Origin: a virus
DNA: 22,393 bases
IMG/VR virus record: IMGVR_UViG_3300042896_001175
Coordinates: 1-22,393 of that record
Strand: one strand, 5' to 3'
Position 1 is the stretch's first letter. Every line of letters begins with the position of its first letter. The notes under the pieces are model-generated. The model ran no database searches, was not told where the DNA came from, and worked only from the letters and a program-made list of their open reading frames with translations. Positions 1 through 6,775 of this stretch are shown one piece after another. Both the position numbers and the translations under genes were made by a program.

Positions 1-2
1 CG

Positions 3-302
3 ATGGATATACGCTATATTGAATTAGCAAACTATATTCAAACAATACCATACGATAACAAACACCAACTATACCAAATTTATCGAGAAATGATCCCTAA
101 ATCCAAAGTGTTTTTGAAATATCTCAAATCAAAAACAAAGAAAAAACCTGCTACATTGATAGAATATGTATCAAAATATTTTGAATGCAGTTTAGGGGAA
201 GCAGAAGAATATATTGACATATTGCGTGACCATGGTACCAGAAAGGTACTTTACGATATGGGAATGGATGAAAAAGAAGTAGAAAAATTATTGAAAAAAT
301 GA
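3..302 (+). CDS. Clamp loader small subunit (T4 gp62-like), probably 5'-partial
   Basis: In T4-like phages gp62 joins gp44 to form the ATPase complex that loads the sliding clamp (gp45) onto primer-template DNA. The 99 visible residues resemble the C-terminal half of that family. A hydrophobic-basic helix (IPKSKVFLKYLK, about residues 31-42) sits where family members have an RKRFSKW-like segment. It is followed by a short helical domain with the pattern YFECSLGEAEEYIDIL (about 59-74). The family usually has about 120-190 residues and an N-terminal NRxLS-type segment, which is missing here. The frame is open at the window edge, so the ATG at 3 is probably an internal Met. The stop overlaps the next start as ATGA. 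The assignment is from remembered family patterns, not a search. An unrelated small helical phage protein remains possible. Confidence 0.5.
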   Translation: MDIRYIELANYIQTIPYDNKHQLYQIYREMIPKSKVFLKYLKSKTKKKPATLIEYVSKYFECSLGEAEEYIDILRDHGTRKVLYDMGMDEKEVEKLLKK

Positions 303-517
303 ATAGAGAAATTAAGGTTACAGACTCAATTGTAGACTCCATTATAGACAAATTTGTTGCTAGAGCCACCATTGGAAAACAAAAGTATGGAACAGATTTA
401 GACCGCAACGACCTAGAACTAGAAGAATGGCTAGAACACAGTATCCAAGAAAAAATGGATGACATATTATATATCCAGAAAGCTTTAATAGTATTGCGCG
501 AAGCAAAAAATATATAA
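299..517 (+). CDS. Small MazG-like helical phage protein
   Basis: This 72-residue protein starts inside the previous stop codon (ATGA), which implies translational coupling. Its core reads KQKYGTDLDRNDLELEEW (about 28-45), then HSIQEKMDDILY (about 47-58). The second part resembles the ExxD/E-rich metal-binding helices of the all-alpha NTP pyrophosphohydrolase (MazG/dUTPase-like) fold. Many phages carry short proteins with the KYG-DLDR pattern, often annotated as MazG-like or hypothetical. A nucleotide-pool role would suit the adjacent replication gene, but catalysis is not proven. The chain is shorter than classic MazG proteins (about 90-110 residues per domain), so it would probably need to oligomerise. 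The coding call is strong; the function is tentative. Confidence 0.6.
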   Translation: MNREIKVTDSIVDSIIDKFVARATIGKQKYGTDLDRNDLELEEWLEHSIQEKMDDILYIQKALIVLREAKNI

Positions 518-539
518 TATTTATAATAAAATATATAAA

Positions 540-1346
540 ATGGAAAAAGATACATTACGCATGCAATTCCTTTCAGGTGTAATCACAGAAAGTGAATATA
601 AAGTAAAATTAAATGAAAATGTAGCTGTTGCTGAGGTAAGAAGGGCTATGGAGGCTGCTATTGCTAAAATTAAAAATCCCGCTGATATAGAACGACGAAT
701 AAACAATGTAAAATTTGTTGTTTATAACTCGCTAGACCCTAATACAAATGGAGGAGAAAGACCCCCATCTGATTTTCAATTTGATGATGCTTGGTGGGAT
801 AGCACACATAGTCAAGCTACCGATTCTGTTATTGCTTCAATTTATGGAGAGCTTGATGCCGCAGTTAAAGGAAAGAGTTTTGGTGAAGACCCAATGAATG
901 AAAATAAATCACTTAACGAATCCATGATTGGAGGAATTGTTGGAATTGGAGCAATTAACCAAATCCCACCACGTGCTAAAGCAGATTATGAAACAGCGTT
1001 TGAACATTTCTTAGGTGGAAAATATGGTTTAAATGAAGAAATGGAAGTAATGGTAGATTCTAATATGTTAAAGTCATATATTGATGAACTTATTGAACTA
1101 AAAGATGATATGGAATACTCCCCAGAGATGGTAGATGAATTAAAAAATCTTAAAAATACTTTAGAGGTTGATAAAATAAGTGTAGAAAATGCTCTTGATT
1201 TAATGCAACAAACGGTTGATATTACAGAAGATGACATTGATGCTGTTGAAGCTTTAAGTCAAGCTGTTGATAATAATGATGCTATTATAGATAAAGCAAG
1301 AGAAATCTATGGTTTAGATGAAGTAGAAGAACCAACTAACTATTAA
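540..1346 (+). CDS. Phage hypothetical protein with N-terminal LRMQFLSGVITESEY motif
   Basis: This is a 268-residue acidic protein of unknown function. The N-terminus (about residues 6-26) has an LRMQFLSGVITESEYK-type peptide followed by LNEN. I recall similar peptides at the ends of several proteins in marine T4-like phages, but I cannot confirm this by search. A glycine-rich hydrophobic stretch (GGIVGIGAINQIPP, about 130-143) and an AFEHFLGG segment (about 152-159) form the middle. The C-terminal 100 residues are strongly acidic and look helical or coiled-coil. There is no signal peptide or convincing membrane segment. The next gene starts one base after the stop, so the two are probably co-expressed. 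A virion or scaffold role is possible but unsupported. Confidence 0.7.
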   Translation: MEKDTLRMQFLSGVITESEYKVKLNENVAVAEVRRAMEAAIAKIKNPADIERRINNVKFVVYNSLDPNTNGGERPPSDFQFDDAWWDSTHSQATDSVIASIYGELDAAVKGKSFGEDPMNENKSLNESMIGGIVGIGAINQIPPRAKADYETAFEHFLGGKYGLNEEMEVMVDSNMLKSYIDELIELKDDMEYSPEMVDELKNLKNTLEVDKISVENALDLMQQTVDITEDDIDAVEALSQAVDNNDAIIDKAREIYGLDEVEEPTNY

Positions 1347-1347
1347 G

Positions 1348-1581
1348 ATGAACCCAAGAGATATAATTACAGTAGACGTTCCTCTATTTATTCGTTTACT
1401 CGAATACGCTAGAGAAGATGCTCAAACAGACATGGATTTACATGATGTAGCAGAAAACATTATATCATTGGCTGCTTCCGGTAAAACACTATCAATGGAG
1501 GATTACAGTACAATAATTGGATCTCAAGAAGATATTAATGAACGTAGAATGCTTCAAGTAAGAGCAGGAATTATTAGATAA
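1348..1581 (+). CDS. Conserved small phage protein, function unknown
   Basis: This 77-residue protein contains DVPLFIRLLEYAREDAQTD (about 10-28), then MDLHDVAENIISL and a C-terminal MEDYSTIIG. The pattern is familiar from marine phage genomes, where it is annotated as hypothetical; no catalytic motif is visible. It starts one base after the previous stop and is the last gene before the hairpin-rich terminator region, so it probably ends that transcription unit. It has no signal peptide or membrane segment. Confidence 0.7.
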   Translation: MNPRDIITVDVPLFIRLLEYAREDAQTDMDLHDVAENIISLAASGKTLSMEDYSTIIGSQEDINERRMLQVRAGIIR

Positions 1582-1602
1582 AATTAAACTCACGGCTTAG
1601 GA

Positions 1603-1650
1603 CCGTATAGCTACGGCTATAAAAATTATCCTAGTATCGCTACAGGGATA
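1603..1650 (+). other. Two hairpins in the non-coding island 1582-1707
   Basis: Just after the stop at 1581 there are two inverted repeats. The first has two mutually exclusive forms: CCGTA(1603-1607)/TACGG(1612-1616), and TATAGC(1606-1611)/GCTATA(1616-1621). The second pairs TATCCTAGTA (1627-1636) with TACAGGGATA (1641-1650) around a TCGC loop, with one A-A mismatch and one G-U pair. A T-run (1651-1655) follows it, so it could be a weak upstream terminator. No ORF or tRNA-like pattern is visible here. It may be an mRNA 3' end structure, a processing site or a small RNA; which one cannot be told from sequence. Confidence 0.5.
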
Positions 1651-1662
1651 TTTTTGAAAACT

Positions 1663-1694
1663 AAAAGAAAGCTTGCCTATGGCAGGCTTTTTTT
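1663..1694 (+). terminator. Rho-independent terminator, possibly bidirectional
   Basis: AAGCTTGCC (1669-1677) pairs with GGCAGGCTT (1681-1689) around a TAT loop, with one G-U wobble. A T-run to 1694 follows and an A-rich run (1663-1670) precedes it, so the structure could also stop transcription from the other strand. It closes the unit ending at 1581 and lies immediately before the next promoter. Confidence 0.85.
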
Positions 1695-1703
1695 GTATCT
1701 TTG
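1673..1703 (+). promoter_or_regulatory. Bacteroidota-type promoter (-33 TTG, -7 TATCTTTG)
   Basis: TATCTTTG at 1696-1703 matches the Bacteroidota primary-sigma -7 consensus TAnnTTTG exactly. A TTG at 1673-1675, 20 bases upstream, fits the -33 element, and it lies in the left arm of the terminator hairpin. The expected transcription start, a few bases past 1703, falls at or next to the ATG at 1708, so the mRNA may be leaderless. It is the only clear promoter before the nuclease and glycan genes. Confidence 0.6.
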
Positions 1704-1707
1704 TGTA

Positions 1708-2643
1708 ATGAAAAAAAAGTTACCTTTACTATTAAAAGAGATTAAGAGTAAACAATTACCAACAATAGATTATGCAACTCAAAAATCTATTTCATATTCT
1801 CAATTATCCATGTTCAATGAGTGTCCTAAAAAATGGTCACTCCAATACAAAGAAGGATATAAACAATTTACTTCCTCTATCCACACTGTTTTTGGAACAG
1901 CATTACACGAAGTACTCCAATCATATTTAACTACAATGTATGGAAAAAGTGGAGCAGAAGCAGATAAACTAAACACATACGAAATGCTTGAAGATGCATT
2001 ACGTGAAGAATATAAAAAGCAATACAAATCAAACAATAATCAACACTTTACCTCCCCTGAAGAACTTAGGGAATTTTTTGAAGATGGGGTAGAAATCATA
2101 AGAGAATTTGCTAAAAACAGAAACAAATATTTTTCTAAACGTGGTTGGCATTTAGTAGGATGTGAGTTACCTCTTATACTCCACCCCTCTCCAAAATTAT
2201 ACAATGTAATGTTCCAAGGTTACCTTGACATTGTAATGTACCACGAGCCAACAAACACAATCAAGATCATAGATATCAAAACCAGTAAGCAAGGTTGGAG
2301 CAAGAAAGAAAAATCAGACGAAAATAAACAATTTCAACTTATACTATATAAAAAATATTTTTCTGAAACATACAATTTACCATTAGAGAATATAGAAATA
2401 GAATTCATGATCGTAAAACGCAAACCCTTTGAAAGCGATAAATTCTTAATCAAACGTGTACAACTATTTAAACCTGCATCAGGTAAAGTAAAATTAAATA
2501 AAGTATCCAAATCAATTGAGGAATTTATAGAACAAGCATTTGATCGAAATGGATACAAAGATGTTGAACATCAACCAACCCCACATAAAAATTGTAATTG
2601 GTGTTCATTTCATAAGACTCACTTATGTTCTGCGACCTACTAA
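1708..2643 (+). CDS. PD-(D/E)XK nuclease, RecB/Cas4-like, with four-Cys Fe-S signature
   Basis: This is a predicted DNA exonuclease or endonuclease of 311 residues. Visible motifs in order: SYSQLSMFNECPKKW (about 30-43) with Cys39; FGTALHE with His67; GYLDIV with Asp174; the catalytic IIDIKTS (Asp189-x-Lys191); QLILY (210-214) as the QxxxY motif; and a C-terminal C-x2-C-x7-C (Cys296, 299, 307). One N-terminal Cys plus three C-terminal Cys is the arrangement that binds a 4Fe-4S cluster in Cas4 and AddB. The frame stays open upstream to 1654, but that stretch is the terminator and promoter, so I chose the ATG at 1708. Related proteins are common in T4-like marine phages, where a recombination or DNA-processing role is usually assumed. 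No cas genes are nearby. Confidence 0.85.
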   Translation: MKKKLPLLLKEIKSKQLPTIDYATQKSISYSQLSMFNECPKKWSLQYKEGYKQFTSSIHTVFGTALHEVLQSYLTTMYGKSGAEADKLNTYEMLEDALREEYKKQYKSNNNQHFTSPEELREFFEDGVEIIREFAKNRNKYFSKRGWHLVGCELPLILHPSPKLYNVMFQGYLDIVMYHEPTNTIKIIDIKTSKQGWSKKEKSDENKQFQLILYKKYFSETYNLPLENIEIEFMIVKRKPFESDKFLIKRVQLFKPASGKVKLNKVSKSIEEFIEQAFDRNGYKDVEHQPTPHKNCNWCSFHKTHLCSATY

Positions 2644-2686
2644 TATACTACCATATGTATATACAATAAACATAAAAGTAAATACT

Positions 2687-2884
2687 ATGAGTGAAAAAAA
2701 CCAACAATTAACAAGTGTCAAATTAGATAAAGATCTATTTGAGCAATTTAGAGTAGAATGCATTAAACGTAAATTCTCTTTTCAAAAACTATCGGAACGA
2801 GCAATTCACCTTTACTTAACAGATGATGAATTTAAAAGACAAATTCACAATCATAACGATTTAAGTTTGGAAGAACAAAATTAA
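2687..2884 (+). CDS. Ribbon-helix-helix-like small DNA-binding protein
   Basis: This 65-residue protein has the plan of a ribbon-helix-helix (Arc/MetJ-like) repressor. A short strand TSVKLDKDL (about 9-17) is followed by helix FEQFRVECIKRK and a second helix FQKLSERAIHLYL (about 31-43), then a polar tail containing HNHND. A longer reading in the same frame would start at 2540 and overlap most of the nuclease C-terminus. I reject it because those extra residues do not resemble the family. The protein lies between the nuclease and the first glycosyltransferase and may regulate this unit, but no operator is identified. The fold is moderately supported; the target is unknown. Confidence 0.65.
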   Translation: MSEKNQQLTSVKLDKDLFEQFRVECIKRKFSFQKLSERAIHLYLTDDEFKRQIHNHNDLSLEEQN

Positions 2885-2919
2885 GTTATTACATTTAAAT
2901 AAAAACAAAATAAAGTTAT

Positions 2920-4359
2920 ATGAATTCAAGTTTCAATTATCTTCCTCAAAACGAGAGGAAAAAAATCATGCTAATTTGTGACGACATTAGAGTACACTCT
3001 GGAGTAGCAACTATAGCAAAAGAGCTAGTATTAAATACAGCTCAACATTTTAATTGGGTAAATATTGCAGGTGCAATTAACCATCCTGAAAAAGGAAAAC
3101 GTTTTGACTTATCTCAAGACACAAACACAAACACAAAATTAACAGATGCTTCTGTTTTTCTGTACCCTGTAGATAACTATGGAGATGCTGATTTGATCAG
3201 ACATATGATTGAGGTTGAAAAACCAGATGCAATTATGTTAATTACTGATCCAAGATATTTTGAATGGCTGTTTGCAATCGAAAATGAGATTAGAAAACAC
3301 ATGCCAATCATTTATCTAAACATTTGGGATGACTATCCAGCACCGCTATATAATAAAGCATTTTATGAATCGTGTGATGCATTGTTAGCTATTTCAAAAC
3401 AAACTAAATTAATTAATGAGCTTGTTTTAGATGAAAAAAGAGGTAAAAAAATAATTGAGTATGTTCCTCACGGTTTAAATCACGATGTATATTATCCAAT
3501 TGTAAAAGAGAATGAGCTAAAAGAATTAGAGACATTAAAATCTACTATATTTGGTGGTAAAGAAAAAGATTTTGTTGTATTTTTTAATTCAAGAAACATT
3601 AGAAGAAAACAAATTCCGGACACAATGCTTGCTTTTAAAATATTTTTAGATACTTTACCTAAAGAAAAAGCAGCTAAATGTGCTTTATTAATGCATACTG
3701 AAATAGTAAGTGATCATGGAACAGATTTAAATGCAGTACGTGAAATATTATTCAATGATTATCCAGATGCAATATATTTTTCAACTAATCCACTTTCACC
3801 ACAACAATTAAACATGATGTATAATATTGCGGATGCACAAATTCTATTAACTTCAAATGAAGGATGGGGTTTATCATTAACGGAAGCAATTTTAGCAGGA
3901 ACTGTAATCATAGCTAATGTAACAGGTGGCATGCAAGATCAAATGGGATTTGAAGATGAATTTGGAAAATGGTATACACCTTCATCCGAAGTACCTTCAA
4001 ACCATACTGGAAGATATAAAAACCATGGCTGCTGGGCATTCCCAGTATACCCAACTAACCGTTCAATCCAAGGTTCACCTCAAACACCATATATTTGGGA
4101 TGATAGATGCACAGCAGAGGATGCAGCCGCTCGAATATCTGAAGTATATGCTTTAGGTAGACCAATGAGAAAAGAACTTGGAGCTACAGGCAGATATTGG
4201 GCTGTAAATGATGTAGGTTTCACAGGAGAGGATATGGGAGTTAAAGCAATAAACGCGATAGATAAATTATTTAACACGTGGACTCCGCGAGAAAAATATG
4301 AGTTAATCAATTGCAATGAAGTAAAAGAAAACACAATTAATCACAAATTTGTATATTAA
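2920..4359 (+). CDS. GT-B glycosyltransferase, GT4-like
   Basis: A 479-residue glycosyltransferase that would transfer a sugar from a nucleotide-sugar donor in the cytoplasm. The N-terminal Rossmann domain contains HSGVATIAKEL (about 26-36), typical of GT4 enzymes. The C-terminal domain has SNEGWGLSLTEAILAGT (about 312-328), an E-x7-E donor-binding motif with Glu314 and Glu322. The region about 353-400 (TGRYKNHGCWAFPVYP) is rich in aromatics and is less typical of GT4. No membrane segment is visible. It is the first gene of the glycan region, and the 13-base sequence AAAATAAAGTTAT lies just before this start and again across the start of the next gene. The donor and acceptor cannot be told. 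Confidence 0.85.
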   Translation: MNSSFNYLPQNERKKIMLICDDIRVHSGVATIAKELVLNTAQHFNWVNIAGAINHPEKGKRFDLSQDTNTNTKLTDASVFLYPVDNYGDADLIRHMIEVEKPDAIMLITDPRYFEWLFAIENEIRKHMPIIYLNIWDDYPAPLYNKAFYESCDALLAISKQTKLINELVLDEKRGKKIIEYVPHGLNHDVYYPIVKENELKELETLKSTIFGGKEKDFVVFFNSRNIRRKQIPDTMLAFKIFLDTLPKEKAAKCALLMHTEIVSDHGTDLNAVREILFNDYPDAIYFSTNPLSPQQLNMMYNIADAQILLTSNEGWGLSLTEAILAGTVIIANVTGGMQDQMGFEDEFGKWYTPSSEVPSNHTGRYKNHGCWAFPVYPTNRSIQGSPQTPYIWDDRCTAEDAAARISEVYALGRPMRKELGATGRYWAVNDVGFTGEDMGVKAINAIDKLFNTWTPREKYELINCNEVKENTINHKFVY

Positions 4360-4368
4360 AATAAAGTT

Positions 4369-5679
4369 ATGAGTAAACCAACATTTTTAATTTCGTGCCC
4401 AATTGATACTTACAGTGGATATGGATCACGTTCACGAGATATCGTTAAAGCGATAATTGAATTAGATAAATATGAAGTAAAAATATTACCTCAAAGATGG
4501 GGACAAACACCAAAAGGATTCATTCAAAACAATCCTGAATGGGGATTTTTATCTAAACATATTTTAAACGTTCAACCCCCTAATCAACCTGAAATTTGGA
4601 TGCAAATTACAGTTCCAAATGAATTTCAACCTGTTGGAAAATATAACATTGGATGTACCGCAGGAATTGAATCAACTATTGCCCCTGGTGATTGGATTGA
4701 AGGTTGCAATCGTATGAACTTGATTTTAGGATCATCAAAACACACAATTGATGTGTTAAAAAATAGTAAATGGGAGAAACGAGACAAACAAACAAACCAA
4801 TCTCAAGGAACGCTTGAATGGAATGGAGAAAATGAAATCATATTTGAGGGTGTAAATACAGATGTATATAAACCAGTAAAATCTACATTTGATTTATCTA
4901 ATATTAAAGAGGACTTTGCTTATTTATTTGTAGGCCATTGGATGGAAGGTCATATGGGAGAAGATAGAAAAAATGTAGGATTGCTTATTAAAGCATTCTA
5001 TGAAACATTTAAAAATAAATCTAAAAAACCTGCACTTATATTAAAAACATCAACAGTAGGTTCTTCTTATTTAGATAGAGATAGAATATTAAAAAGAGTT
5101 AAACAAATTAAAGATTCTTGTAAATCAAATAATTTACCTAATGTATATTTACTACATGGTGAATTTTCGGATGAAGAAATAAATGAAATCTATAACCATT
5201 CAAAAGTTAAAGCAATGGTTAATCTAACTAAAGGAGAAGGATTTGGTCGTCCATTACTTGAATTTTCTTTAGTAAACAAACCAATTATCACTACAAATTG
5301 GAGTGGACATATCGATTATTTAAACCCTGAATTTACAACATTGCTTCAAGGCACAATGACTAAAATCCACCCATCAGCTGCAAATCATATGTTGTTAGCG
5401 GATGCAGAATGGTTTTCGGTAGATACAGGACACGTAGGACATTATTTAAAAGATGTATTTGAAAATTATAAAGGATATGCTGAAAATGCAAAGCGCCAAG
5501 GTTTCCAATCTCGCTCTAAATTTTCATTTGATTCAATGAAAGAAAAAATAGGTAAACTATTTGAAGAAAAAATCCCTGAATTTCCAAAACAGGTACAATT
5601 ACAATTACCTAAATTGAAGAAAATTGAATTACCAAAATTAAATAAAATAGAGTTACCAAAATTAAAACCCGTAGAATAA
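4369..5679 (+). CDS. GT-B glycosyltransferase with C-terminal LPKL repeats
   Basis: A 436-residue GT4-like enzyme. The N-terminus has DTYSGYGSRSRDIVKA (about 13-28), the acceptor-side glycine loop. Residues about 183-196 (AYLFVGHWMEGHMG) begin the donor domain, and KGEGFGRPLLEFSLVNKP (about 288-305) supplies the E-x7-E pair Glu290/Glu298. The tail is unusual: three consecutive 8-residue repeats of the form LPKL(K/N)(K/P)(I/V)E, about residues 413-436. The tail is highly charged and could bind a partner, membrane or nucleic acid. The gene follows the first GT4-like gene with a 9-base gap, and its stop overlaps the next start as TAATG. Sugar specificity is unknown. Confidence 0.85.
   Translation: MSKPTFLISCPIDTYSGYGSRSRDIVKAIIELDKYEVKILPQRWGQTPKGFIQNNPEWGFLSKHILNVQPPNQPEIWMQITVPNEFQPVGKYNIGCTAGIESTIAPGDWIEGCNRMNLILGSSKHTIDVLKNSKWEKRDKQTNQSQGTLEWNGENEIIFEGVNTDVYKPVKSTFDLSNIKEDFAYLFVGHWMEGHMGEDRKNVGLLIKAFYETFKNKSKKPALILKTSTVGSSYLDRDRILKRVKQIKDSCKSNNLPNVYLLHGEFSDEEINEIYNHSKVKAMVNLTKGEGFGRPLLEFSLVNKPIITTNWSGHIDYLNPEFTTLLQGTMTKIHPSAANHMLLADAEWFSVDTGHVGHYLKDVFENYKGYAENAKRQGFQSRSKFSFDSMKEKIGKLFEEKIPEFPKQVQLQLPKLKKIELPKLNKIELPKLKPVE
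5605..5676 (+). repeat. Three tandem 24-bp in-frame repeats
   Basis: Units 5605-5628, 5629-5652 and 5653-5676 encode LPKLKKIE, LPKLNKIE and LPKLKPVE at the end of the GT-B gene. Synonymous bases differ between units (for example TTACCTAAATTG against TTACCAAAATTA). The array is therefore not a fresh duplication, although it could still change copy number by slippage. Confidence 0.8.
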
Positions 5680-6143
5680 TGCAAAAAGAAGAAATAATTG
5701 ACTGCCCTAAATCAGGAGGAAATTTATGTTATAAAATCCAAGTAACACCAGAAATACAAAATTTTCAAAGTTTATCATGTGGATTTTGGACTAATTCATT
5801 TATGAAAGAAGGACATGAATTTTATCAAACTCAAATAGAGACACTACCTGAATTGTATAAAGATTTAGCTTGGACTGATCCTGAAACTGGTTTAATTTGG
5901 TTGCCACAAACACTAAACATTGCTGACAAAGGAATGGTATTTGCCAATGGCACAAATTCCCAAAATTGGGGATGGGCAGCTGTTAAAGCTATAAAAGTAC
6001 CTAAAAAAGATAAAAAGAAATATCCAATCCCTGGCAAACCTGGAGAATTTATGGAATATAGAATGGATATGATAAACATGAAAAAGTTTGAAGAGCGTGA
6101 TTATATGGATGCTCTTTCATATATTGGAATATTACCTGAATAA
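5679..6143 (+). CDS. Conserved phage protein of unknown function
   Basis: A 154-residue protein. The N-terminal third carries CPKSGGNLC (Cys9, Cys17) and a third Cys (34) in SLSCGFWTNSF. The middle is rich in Trp (LAWTDPETGLIWLP, NSQNWGWAAVKAI). The C-terminal half ends in a charged MDMINMKKFEERDYMDALSY segment. I recall closely similar proteins in marine T4-like phages, but no function is known to me. It is not an obvious sugar enzyme although it sits inside the glycan cluster. It overlaps the upstream stop by one base (TAATG) and is followed after 5 bases by a GT2 gene. The few cysteines might bind a metal, but no standard motif is complete. Confidence 0.75.
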   Translation: MQKEEIIDCPKSGGNLCYKIQVTPEIQNFQSLSCGFWTNSFMKEGHEFYQTQIETLPELYKDLAWTDPETGLIWLPQTLNIADKGMVFANGTNSQNWGWAAVKAIKVPKKDKKKYPIPGKPGEFMEYRMDMINMKKFEERDYMDALSYIGILPE

Positions 6144-6148
6144 AATAT

Positions 6149-6772
6149 ATGAGAATAAGTTACGCAATTACCGTTTGTACTGAGTTTTTAGAGATCCAAC
6201 GATTGATAAACTTTTTACTTGAACATAAACGAGCTCAAGATGACATTGTAGTATTATTTGATGAAGCAAATGGAGACAAAGAAATCGAAGCATACCTAAG
6301 ATCCCATTCAGTTAATGGAGAATTTATGTGGCATACAGGAAAATTTGAAAGACATTTTGCAAATTGGAAAAATAAACTAACTAGCTACTGTACTGGAGAT
6401 TATATCTTTCAGATAGATGCAGATGAAATTCCAACTAAAACATTAATAGAGTATTTACCTGATATTATTGAAGGTAACCCAACAGTAGATGTGCTATTAG
6501 TACCTCGAATTAATACAGTAGAGGGATTAACCGATAAACATATTCAACAATGGGGATGGAATGTTAATTCAAATGGATGGGTAAATTTTCCCGACTATCA
6601 ATGGCGCATTTGGCAAAATAAGCCAGAAATCAAATGGAAAAATAAAGTACATGAAGTGCTAGAGGGTTATAAAATAATGTCTACCTTACCTTCAGAAGAA
6701 GAGTATTGCTTATATCACCCAAAAACAATAGAGAAACAAGAAAAACAAAATAGTTATTACAACACAATTTAA
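6149..6772 (+). CDS. GT2-family glycosyltransferase (short GT-A)
   Basis: A 207-residue inverting-type GT-A glycosyltransferase. It opens with a strand (ISYAITVCTEFLEIQRLI) typical of GT2 enzymes. The metal-binding DxD motif is QIDADEI (Asp90-Ala91-Asp92). Later segments YQWRIWQNK and IKWKNKVHEVLEGY resemble the Trp-rich acceptor region of small GT2 proteins. The protein has no membrane helices and is only about the size of the catalytic core. It lies between a phage hypothetical and the PLP dehydratase gene, from which it is separated by 3 bases. Donor and acceptor are unknown. Confidence 0.8.
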   Translation: MRISYAITVCTEFLEIQRLINFLLEHKRAQDDIVVLFDEANGDKEIEAYLRSHSVNGEFMWHTGKFERHFANWKNKLTSYCTGDYIFQIDADEIPTKTLIEYLPDIIEGNPTVDVLLVPRINTVEGLTDKHIQQWGWNVNSNGWVNFPDYQWRIWQNKPEIKWKNKVHEVLEGYKIMSTLPSEEEYCLYHPKTIEKQEKQNSYYNTI

Positions 6773-6775
6773 GTT

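Noticed and set aside
151-555. Minus-strand open frame over the first genes, and similar minus-strand frames elsewhere
   Set aside because: These lie opposite well-supported + strand genes, have low-complexity composition and show no recognisable domains.
1582-1660. Possible tRNA in the structured intergenic region
   Set aside because: No T-loop GTTCGA-like sequence, acceptor stem pairing or CCA end could be found; only simple hairpins are present.
1654-1707. Upstream in-frame extension of the nuclease gene
   Set aside because: The 18 extra residues are encoded by the terminator hairpin and promoter and do not resemble nuclease sequence, so the ATG at 1708 is preferred.
1708-2643. CRISPR-Cas locus suggested by the Cas4-like nuclease
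   Set aside because: No repeat-spacer array and no other cas genes are seen in the window.
2540-2686. Longer N-terminus for the ribbon-helix-helix protein
   Set aside because: It lies almost wholly inside the nuclease gene in another frame and adds non-family residues.
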